In this document: positions 20,511 through 26,240 of the stretch, one piece after another
How positions within the stretch are numbered: position 1 is the stretch's first letter
Layout of the letters: each line of letters opens with the position of its first letter
NCBI GenBank assembly: GCA_001769295.1
Contig: MEOR01000074.1
Coordinates: forward strand, 2,126 to 34,466
Origin: Bacteroidetes bacterium GWF2_49_14
GTDB lineage: Bacteria; Bacteroidota; Bacteroidia; Bacteroidales; UBA12481
Direction: 5' to 3'
Length of the DNA: 32,341 bases
The notes under the pieces: model-generated
Told to the model about the DNA's origin: nothing
Seen by the model: the letters and a program-made list of their open reading frames with translations, nothing else
The model's database searches: none
Program-made: the position numbers and the translations under genes

Positions 20511-22217
20511 ATGGCGAATATCGGATCCTACGAAAATCATCTGAAAAACTTCAATTGGTCAATCGCTGAAAAGGAACTGGGTTACCTCGATGGTGACGTG
20601 ATTAATATTGGCTGGTATTGTTCCGACCGCATCTGCCAGCTCGGAAAATCGGAAAAAACAGCGCTTATCTGGGAAGGGAAAGGTGATCATGAGGTTAAAA
20701 AATTCACCTACAATGATATCCGGGTATTGAGCAATACCATCGGAGCGTACCTGAGAGGCCTAGGTATTCACGACGGGGACCGTGTTTGCCTGTTCATGGA
20801 CAAGGTTCCGGAGCTCTATATCGGGCTTTTAGGGATTCTGAAGATTGGAGCCATCGCTCAGCCGCTTTTCTCAGCTTTCGGGGATGAGTCCCTGTTCGTA
20901 AGGCTGGAAAATGCCGGCACACGGGCGATTATCACACAGCGGAAACACGCCTCGAAAATTCAGAAGATCCTCGACCGGCTGCCCAACCTTGAATATATTA
21001 TTGTGGTGGATGATGAAGGCAAGAAAACACTGAAGGACAAAGAGATCGTATTTCATCTGGATAAGGCCGAGCGGGTTGAAAAGTTCGATATTTTCCCTAC
21101 GAAGGCCGAATCCGGGTCCATTCTACACTACACTTCCGGGACCACCGGTCAGCCCAAGGGTGTCAAACATGTTCATTATTCCCTGATCAGCCAGTACCTC
21201 ACGGCCAAATGGGTGCTCGATCTTCAGGACGATGATATTTACTGGTGCACGGCCGATCCGGGCTGGGTCACCGGCACCTCGTACGGGATCATCGGAGCCT
21301 GGGCACTGGGGGTTACCCAATGCGTGCTGGATTCGGGATTCTCGGCTGAGGCCTGGTACCGTTTCATCGAAAAATACCGGGTCACCATGTGGTATTCGGC
21401 CCCAACGGCCATCCGCTCGCTAATGAAAGCGGGCGATGAGATCGTGAAAAAATTTGACCTCTCCTCACTCCGTCACATTGCCAGCGTTGGCGAACCGCTT
21501 AATGCTGAGGCAGTTGTGTGGTCACAGCGAATGTTTGGTAAACCTTTCTACGACACCTACTGGCAAACCGAAACCGGTTCCATCATGATCAGCAATTTCC
21601 CGGGGATGAAAGTCAAGCCAGGGTCGATGGGACTGCCGTTCCCCGGACTTACCGCGGCCATCCTGGATCCGGATTCCTTTGAACCGATTTATGCCGTAAA
21701 CAAGCCGGGGCTGATTGCTTTCCGGCACGATTGGCCGGCCCGGATGCGAACATACTGGAACAACGAGGAGACCTTTCAGAAAAAATTCAAGAACGGCTGG
21801 TATCTGACCGGCGACCGCAGCACCATTGATAAGGACGGATACTACTGGTTCATCGGCCGGGATGATGATGTGATCAACACCGGCGGTCACCTGGTGAGCC
21901 CGTTCGAGGTGGAATCCGCCCTGCTCGAGCATCCTGCCGTGGCTGAATCCGCCGTGGTTTCAAAGCCCGATGACATCAACATGGAGGTGGTGAAAGCCTT
22001 TGTCACACTGCATGCCGGCTATGAGGCCAATGACGAGATGGAGCTCGATATCATGAACTTCATTCGCAAGAAGCTCTCTCCGCTGGCCATGCCGCAGGAG
22101 ATCGAATGGATGGACAAGCTCCCGAAAACCCGCAGCGGCAAGATCATGCGCCGCGTCCTCCACGCGAAGGAGTGGGGCGAGGATATCGGGGATATTTCAA
22201 CATTGGAAAATGATTAA
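20511..22217 (+). CDS. AMP-forming acyl-CoA/acyl-ACP synthetase, acetyl-CoA synthetase-like
   Basis: 568 residues of the ANL (adenylate-forming) superfamily. Motifs in order: phosphate loop LHYTSGTTGQPKGVKH (205-220), IYWCTADPGWVTGTSYGI, TMWYSAPTAIRSLMKAGDE, YWQTETGS, WYLTGDRS, and the C-terminal lid KTRSGKIMRR with catalytic Lys544. The overall sequence is strikingly like Bacillus AcsA-type acetyl-CoA synthetases, which suggests a short acyl substrate (acetate or propionate). A free-standing acyl carrier protein gene starts 17 bp downstream, followed by an alpha-oxoamine synthase. The product may therefore be loaded onto the ACP rather than, or as well as, onto CoA. Domain identity is firm; the acceptor is inference. 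Confidence 0.88.
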   Translation: MANIGSYENHLKNFNWSIAEKELGYLDGDVINIGWYCSDRICQLGKSEKTALIWEGKGDHEVKKFTYNDIRVLSNTIGAYLRGLGIHDGDRVCLFMDKVPELYIGLLGILKIGAIAQPLFSAFGDESLFVRLENAGTRAIITQRKHASKIQKILDRLPNLEYIIVVDDEGKKTLKDKEIVFHLDKAERVEKFDIFPTKAESGSILHYTSGTTGQPKGVKHVHYSLISQYLTAKWVLDLQDDDIYWCTADPGWVTGTSYGIIGAWALGVTQCVLDSGFSAEAWYRFIEKYRVTMWYSAPTAIRSLMKAGDEIVKKFDLSSLRHIASVGEPLNAEAVVWSQRMFGKPFYDTYWQTETGSIMISNFPGMKVKPGSMGLPFPGLTAAILDPDSFEPIYAVNKPGLIAFRHDWPARMRTYWNNEETFQKKFKNGWYLTGDRSTIDKDGYYWFIGRDDDVINTGGHLVSPFEVESALLEHPAVAESAVVSKPDDINMEVVKAFVTLHAGYEANDEMELDIMNFIRKKLSPLAMPQEIEWMDKLPKTRSGKIMRRVLHAKEWGEDIGDISTLEND

Positions 22218-22234
22218 CATTAAAACATACGAAT

Positions 22235-22483
22235 ATGCCAGACCTACACGAAATGAAAGAAACGATCCTCAAGTATGTCATCAACGAATATGCAGAAGAG
22301 GACGATGATGTGACCTTTGACACCCCCCTGATCTCAGGCGGCCTGGTCGACTCCTTCTCGATGGTATCCCTGAAAAGGTTCCTGGAGGTCAAGTACAAGA
22401 TCTCCATCCCCGATGATAAAGCCACCCCGGAGGTTTTCGACAACGTAAACAAAATCGCCGCCCTGGTAAAGGATTACCTTTAA
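22235..22483 (+). CDS. free-standing acyl carrier protein
   Basis: 82 residues, acidic, four-helix carrier protein. The phosphopantetheine site is GGLVDSFSMVSLKRFLE with Ser40 in the DS motif. The motif is GGLVDS rather than the DSLD of fatty-acid AcpP, so this is a specialised carrier and not the housekeeping ACP. It lies 17 bp after the ligase and 63 bp before the KBL-like synthase on the same strand, with acpS beyond; all four could form one pathway. The terminal region (PEVFDNVNKIAALVKDYL) is the usual helix IV. Confidence 0.9.
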   Translation: MPDLHEMKETILKYVINEYAEEDDDVTFDTPLISGGLVDSFSMVSLKRFLEVKYKISIPDDKATPEVFDNVNKIAALVKDYL

Positions 22484-22496
22484 TGTCACTGTCGTA

Positions 22497-22517
22497 GGGG
22501 CGCACCGCGTGCGCCCC
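22497..22517. repeat. GGGGCGCAC-CGC-GTGCGCCCC palindrome
   Basis: Nine-bp arms with a 3-nt centre in the gap between the ACP and the KBL-like gene, preceded by GTA. Similar in build to the GGGCGGACC dyad at 13388-13408. No T-run, so probably a dispersed palindrome rather than a terminator. Confidence 0.75.
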
Positions 22518-22546
22518 AACCGAAACAACCAACAAGCAAATTACCC

Positions 22547-23794
22547 ATGGGATACAGCAACAAAACCAAAAAAATCTACACCGATCAGCTTGATGCCATC
22601 GCAGCAGCGGGGCTGTTCAAGCAGGAACGGTTCATTCATTCCAGTCAGGCCGCCGATATAGAGGTGGAATTCCCGGCCGGAGCCGAAACAAAAAAAGTCA
22701 TTAACATCTGCGCCAACAACTACCTGGGGCTCTCGAGCCACCCGGACGTGATCAAGGCCGCACACGAAGGGCTCGACACCCGCGGATACGGAATGTCATC
22801 GGTCCGCTTCATCTGCGGCACACAGGACATCCACCGGGAGCTGGAAGCCAAAATGACCGCCTTCCTCGGAACGGAGGACACCATCCTCTTCCCTTCCTGC
22901 ATGGACGCCAATGCAGGTGTTTTTGAGGCCATCCTCACGCAGGACGACGTCATCATTTCCGACAGGCTCGTTCATGCCTCGCTCGTCGACGGCATCCGGC
23001 TCTGCTCGGCCATGCACGACACGTTCAAGCATTCCAACATGGAACACCTGGAAGAAAAGCTCCAGCTCCATGCCGATAAGCGCATCAAACTTGTTGTCAA
23101 CGACGGGATCTATTCAATGGACGGCGACATGGCAAAAGTTAATGAACTGGTCGCCCTGTGCGAAAAGTACGACGCCATGCTGCTGATCGACGAATCGCAC
23201 TCATCGGGCTTTATCGGGAAAACCGGCCGTGGAACGCACGAGCATCACGGAATGATGGGCAAGATCGATATCATCACCACAACCTTCGGAAAAGCCCTCG
23301 GCGGTGCTTCAGGCGGCTGCGTCAGCGGCAGGAAGGAGATCGTCCAGATGTGCCGTCAGAAGGCCCGTCCCTACCTCTTCTCCAACACCATCGCCCCTGT
23401 TGTGGTTGCCGGCGTACTGAAAGTGCTCGATATCCTGAATGAATCCACCGAACGGCGCGACAAGCTCGAGCGCAACGCCGCCTACTGGCGCAAAGGCCTC
23501 ACCGAGGCCGGGTTTATCCTGAAAGAGGGTGACTCCCCGATCGTTCCCGTGATGCTGTTCAACGCCAAGCTGGCCCAGGACGTATCGCGCGACCTGTTCG
23601 CCGAAGGAGTGTATGCAGTCGGATTCTTCTTCCCGGTTGTGCCTAACGGTCAGGCCCGCATCCGCACCCAGATCTCCGCCGGCCACGAAATACATCATCT
23701 GGATAAAGCATTGGATGCGTTCCGGAAGGTGGGGGCGAAGTACGGGATTTTGGGATTGAGCAAGCAGGAGATTATTGATAAATACGGGCAGTAA
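22547..23794 (+). CDS. KBL-like alpha-oxoamine synthase (PLP-dependent), second paralogue
   Basis: 415 residues, clearly paralogous to kbl at 19200. All catalytic residues are kept: ICANNYLGLSSHPD, GYGMSSVRFICGTQD, SDRLVHASLVDG (His143), DGIYSMDG, IDESHSSG (Asp215, His218), TTTFGKALGG (PLP Lys249) and ARIRTQ. Differences lie in substrate-facing stretches (FPSCMDANAG, RLCSAMHDTFKHSN) and in a C-terminal extension (GLSKQEIIDKYGQ). Family members condense an amino acid with an acyl thioester, or run the reverse. Next to a ligase, an ACP and acpS, this copy may use an acyl-ACP donor. A second threonine-pathway KBL is the conservative alternative. It resembles KBL more than serine palmitoyltransferase. 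Confidence 0.88.
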   Translation: MGYSNKTKKIYTDQLDAIAAAGLFKQERFIHSSQAADIEVEFPAGAETKKVINICANNYLGLSSHPDVIKAAHEGLDTRGYGMSSVRFICGTQDIHRELEAKMTAFLGTEDTILFPSCMDANAGVFEAILTQDDVIISDRLVHASLVDGIRLCSAMHDTFKHSNMEHLEEKLQLHADKRIKLVVNDGIYSMDGDMAKVNELVALCEKYDAMLLIDESHSSGFIGKTGRGTHEHHGMMGKIDIITTTFGKALGGASGGCVSGRKEIVQMCRQKARPYLFSNTIAPVVVAGVLKVLDILNESTERRDKLERNAAYWRKGLTEAGFILKEGDSPIVPVMLFNAKLAQDVSRDLFAEGVYAVGFFFPVVPNGQARIRTQISAGHEIHHLDKALDAFRKVGAKYGILGLSKQEIIDKYGQ

Positions 23795-23817
23795 CTTCAC
23801 TTCCACCTCACCCCCTG

Positions 23818-23861
23818 CCCCCTCTCCCGCGCTCCCGATGGTCGCGGGAGAGGGGGTTTTT
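23818..23861 (+). terminator. strong hairpin terminator after the KBL-like gene
   Basis: Fourteen-bp perfect stem CCCCCTCTCCCGCG (23818-23831) and CGCGGGAGAGGGGG (23843-23856), an 11-nt loop, then TTTTT. Its upstream flank (TTCCACCTCACCCCC) reappears inverted after the hairpin at 23955-23992, so it also belongs to a repeat pair. Confidence 0.8.
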
Positions 23862-23954
23862 GCTTCGATCAATCCTATCTGACTATGGTCCCTTTTATTT
23901 TTTAAATTAATTTACAGGGTTTATTCTTAACAGGAATTTCCGCTGAAGCTGACT

Positions 23955-24010
23955 CCCCTTCTCCCGTGAGCTTGCGAACGCGGGAGAAGGGGCCGGGGGA
24001 TGAGGTGGAT
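23955..24010 (-). repeat. second hairpin element, inverted relative to 23802-23861
   Basis: Twelve-bp stem CCCCTTCTCCCG (23955-23966) and CGGGAGAAGGGG (23981-23992), followed by CCGGGGGATGAGGTGGA, the approximate reverse complement of the flank at 23802-23817. The two elements frame an A/T-rich 90-bp stretch upstream of acpS with nothing recognisable in it. Confidence 0.75.
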
Positions 24011-24039
24011 GTGATGCCCTTTTGCCCTATATTCGCTCC

Positions 24040-24414
24040 ATGATTTTCGGCATCGGCACAGACATCATCGAAGTGGAACGCATCCGTGGCTTTATTGCCA
24101 AGGGAGAGGCATTCAAAAACCGTGTTTTCACGGAACAGGAGATCGCATACAGTGATTCATTCCGCGATCCGGCCCCTTTCTACGCGGCCCGTTTCTCGGC
24201 AAAGGAAGCATTCGTAAAAGCCCTCGGGACCGGCTTTACCGCCGGCATCGGGTTTAACCAGATAGAAGTTTACCACGTGGAACTCGGCAAACCCGAGATC
24301 CGCCTTTCCGGCAAAGCCAAAGAAGTGGCCGAAGCAAAAGGGATTATCAAGATATTCGTTTCAATCTCGCATGTAAAGGATTGGGCGAATGCGGTGGTGA
24401 TACTGGAAACCTGA
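24040..24414 (+). CDS. acpS: holo-[acyl-carrier-protein] synthase
   Basis: 124 residues, AcpS-type phosphopantetheinyl transferase that moves the 4'-phosphopantetheine of CoA to the serine of ACPs; cytoplasmic. Motifs are FGIGTDIIEVERI (Asp8) and RFSAKEAFVKALGTG (Glu56, Lys60), the magnesium and CoA-binding residues, with VSISHVKDWANAVVI at the end. ATG 24040 was chosen over an upstream TTG at 24022 because MIFGIGTD is the standard start. Its position downstream of the free-standing ACP suggests it serves that carrier as well as fatty-acid ACP. The stop is followed closely by a heptamer array. Confidence 0.93.
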   Translation: MIFGIGTDIIEVERIRGFIAKGEAFKNRVFTEQEIAYSDSFRDPAPFYAARFSAKEAFVKALGTGFTAGIGFNQIEVYHVELGKPEIRLSGKAKEVAEAKGIIKIFVSISHVKDWANAVVILET

Positions 24415-24421
24415 AAGAAAA

Positions 24422-24541
24422 GGCTAAAGGCACAAGGCTCAAGGCGCAAGGCTCAAGTAAGGAAGAAGTATTTAAGGTGGAAGTAACGACTTCTTACTTT
24501 TCCCTTACTTACTTGTGCCTTACTTACTTGTGCCTTGAGCC
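24422..24541. repeat. inverted heptamer arrays between convergent genes
   Basis: Forward arm 24422-24484: GGCTAAA, GGCACAA, GGCTCAA, GGCGCAA, GGCTCAA, GTAAGGA, AGAAGTA, TTTAAGG, TGGAAGT. The right arm on the minus strand has GGCTCAA, GGCACAA (24528-24541), a GTAAGTAA spacer, GGCACAA (24513-24519), then GTAAGTAAGGGA. It fills the space between acpS and the convergent DUF4252 gene. The order GGCNCAA units, then a GTAAGG flank, is the same as at 3811. Confidence 0.85.
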
Positions 24542-24555
24542 TTAAGTTTTTTGCC

Positions 24556-25131
24556 TTAATTCGGCAATATCTGCCTGACATACCCCATCATCTCCTCCAT
24601 CTGGTAAATGGTTTTAATGACAATGTTACCCCGGATGTAGATCACCATCCGCTCGGTGATCAGAATAAATTCATTGTCACGGACACTGGTGTTGTTATTG
24701 ATACTGTTTTCTTTTTTCAGCAGCAAGGCGATGGAGTGGTTGTTGCGTGATTTCAGGAGCTGGGTGTAGCCGGTGACATCGAGCTGGCTGGTGATTTCGG
24801 TATAAAACATAGGGTCAACGAACCTTTCCATATCGGGATCAATTTCCATATCGGCGATTTCCTCTTCGGAACGCTGGCGCTCCAGCATTTTCACGGATTT
24901 CATATTCTTAAACAAGGCCATTGACATGGAATCCACATACTCAAGTTCGCAAAAAGCTTTGAACATTTCTTCATCGATCTCGCAGGAGCTGTAGGCCGGG
25001 TCTTCGGCATAGCGGTTAATCAGTTCGGGAAGAGTGACTTTGTTGTGTGGATATCCGGTTACCTCCACAGCCTTTTGTGCGATCAGGCTTACAGGTAAAA
25101 GAAACATCAGGATGAAAACGAGTTTTTTCAT
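24556..25131 (-). CDS. DUF4252-domain secreted protein
   Basis: 191 residues with a signal peptide (MKKLVFILMFLLPVSLIAQK). The rest matches the pattern of Bacteroidota DUF4252 proteins: a short helical, acidic N-terminal part (PELINRYAEDPAYSSCEIDE), then an alternating strand/helix region ending VIYIRGNIVIKTIYQMEEMM. No enzymatic residues are recognised. It starts 4 bp after the anti-sigma-like gene in a three-gene operon with an ECF sigma factor, the usual context of this family, which suggests an envelope-stress output or regulator. ATG 25131 gives the clean signal peptide. Confidence 0.78.
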   Translation of the reverse strand: MKKLVFILMFLLPVSLIAQKAVEVTGYPHNKVTLPELINRYAEDPAYSSCEIDEEMFKAFCELEYVDSMSMALFKNMKSVKMLERQRSEEEIADMEIDPDMERFVDPMFYTEITSQLDVTGYTQLLKSRNNHSIALLLKKENSINNNTSVRDNEFILITERMVIYIRGNIVIKTIYQMEEMMGYVRQILPN

Positions 25132-25135
25132 GGTT

Positions 25136-25549
25136 TTAATTTTTAGTTGTATTGGATTCATTTCTGTTAGAGTTCGGGGTGGGACTTTTTTTACCGGGAC
25201 TGATAGCTCCGGTCATGGCCGAGAGGTCCTCCACCCGGCTGAATTCCTGGCGCACCGTTTTGCTGCAGGCGGTAAGCGCGTGGATGGTTTTTTCGAGCGA
25301 CTCCCGGATTTCAGCCTCGGTATACTTTTGTTTTGTTCGGAATGGGCTCTGTTCCGATGTTAGCGCCCAGGTTCCGGCAATTAGCAGCAGGATGGCTGCC
25401 GCGGCGGGGTAAACCCATCGGAACCGGCGGACCGGCAGCTTGAGCGTCAAGTCGTTCTCTATCTCTGAATAGGCCCGTTCGGTCTCTGCCTTTTCCAGCT
25501 TGACATACTCGTCATAAATATTTTTGAATTCGGGGTCAAACTGTTCCAT
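25136..25549 (-). CDS. small single-pass membrane protein, probable anti-sigma factor
   Basis: 137 residues. A cytoplasmic N-terminus of about 40 residues (MEQFDPEFKNIYDEYVKLEK), one transmembrane segment at 45-63 (WVYPAAAAILLLIAGTWAL), and a hydrophilic periplasmic tail with a helical stretch (EAEIRESLEKTIHALTACSK). It overlaps the sigma-factor gene by 14 bp and leads into the DUF4252 gene. No zinc-binding ZAS motif is seen. The anti-sigma role is inferred from topology and gene order. Confidence 0.72.
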   Translation of the reverse strand: MEQFDPEFKNIYDEYVKLEKAETERAYSEIENDLTLKLPVRRFRWVYPAAAAILLLIAGTWALTSEQSPFRTKQKYTEAEIRESLEKTIHALTACSKTVRQEFSRVEDLSAMTGAISPGKKSPTPNSNRNESNTTKN

Positions 25550-26048
25550 AGCCGATCTCCTCTTTCATTTTTTCCGATATGGTTGCCCGGCTCCGGGCGA
25601 CGGTTACGCGCACGGCGTTGACGGTCATTTCCATCATCCGTGCAATCTCTTCATATTCAAAGCCCTGAAAATCCCTCAGCTCCATGATGACTTTTTGCTT
25701 ATAAGGCAGCTCATCCATGGCCACCCGGATCTGACGGATCAGGTCGGAGTTCTCGCAATCGAGATCGACCCGGGTGTTATCGGCGATCTCCACCAGATCG
25801 GCACTGCCTGCAAAGTGCATCCGGTTCCGGAGCCTCAGACGGTCGATGCAATCATGGTAAAGTGCCGTGAAGCAATAGGTTTTGATTTTTTCGTTCGTTT
25901 CCAAGTTTTTCCGGTTATTCCAAAGTTTCATCAACAGCTCCTGCATCGCATCCCTTGCATCTTCCCGGTTCCTGAGCATACGGAATGCAAACCCGAACAG
26001 GGCGGGTTTCAGCGGCTCAATCAGATCCAGGAAGGCCTTTTGATGCAT
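25536..26048 (-). CDS. ECF-type RNA polymerase sigma-70 factor
   Basis: 170 residues. Region 2 is LFGFAFRMLRNREDARDAMQ followed by ELLMKLWNN and KIKTYCFTALYHDCIDRLR; region 4 is LPYKQKVIMELRDFQGFEYE then EIARMMEMTVNAVRVTVARS. ATG 26048 (MHQKAFLDLIEPLKP) is the family-like start; the frame is open upstream but reads through repeat DNA. It is cotranscribed with the overlapping anti-sigma-like gene and the DUF4252 gene. Upstream on the plus strand lies a GGCAGAR heptamer array. Unlike the sigma factor at 4236, it has no repeat-derived tail. Confidence 0.9.
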   Translation of the reverse strand: MHQKAFLDLIEPLKPALFGFAFRMLRNREDARDAMQELLMKLWNNRKNLETNEKIKTYCFTALYHDCIDRLRLRNRMHFAGSADLVEIADNTRVDLDCENSDLIRQIRVAMDELPYKQKVIMELRDFQGFEYEEIARMMEMTVNAVRVTVARSRATISEKMKEEIGYGTV

Positions 26049-26103
26049 GCGGTGACAGTTCAGTATGTAATACGATGGAAATGCAAATTCATTACAAAAA
26101 TAA

Positions 26104-26240
26104 GGCAGAAGGCAGAGGGCAGACGGCAAAAATCAGTAAAAAGGAACAAGAAATAAAGAAAAAAGGGGCATTGGCGGGCCGCACGGGTGAGGGACGCGGT
26201 CCCCGCTAATGCCCCTTTTTACTAATTTCTGCTTTCTGCC
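26104..26240. repeat. GGCAGAR heptamer arrays, inverted pair around a terminator
   Basis: Forward arm GGCAGAA, GGCAGAG, GGCAGAC, GGCAAAA (26104-26131). Opposite arm TTCTGCT, TTCTGCC (26227-26240), immediately next to the minus-strand TAA (26241-26243) of the GH16 gene, giving TAAGGCAGAA. Confidence 0.8.
26165..26220. terminator. bidirectional hairpin terminator
   Basis: GGGGCATTGGCGGG (26165-26178) pairs with CCCCGCTAATGCCCC (26201-26215) with one mismatch. It is flanked by an A-run on the left and TTTTT on the right, so it can end transcripts in both directions. On the minus strand it would terminate the beta-glucan operon before it reaches the sigma-factor operon. Confidence 0.8.

Noticed and set aside
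22547-23794. Serine palmitoyltransferase of a sphingolipid cluster
   Set aside because: The VRFICGTQD and SDRLVHASLVDG motifs are of KBL type, and the ligase is acetyl-CoA-synthetase-like rather than long-chain. Kept only as an alternative.
26049-26129. Longer N-terminus for the ECF sigma factor and similar upstream extensions of gltX, the S37 peptidase and the DUF5009-type protein
   Set aside because: The added residues lie outside the conserved family start, in several cases come from repeat DNA, and would disrupt signal peptides or standard starts.
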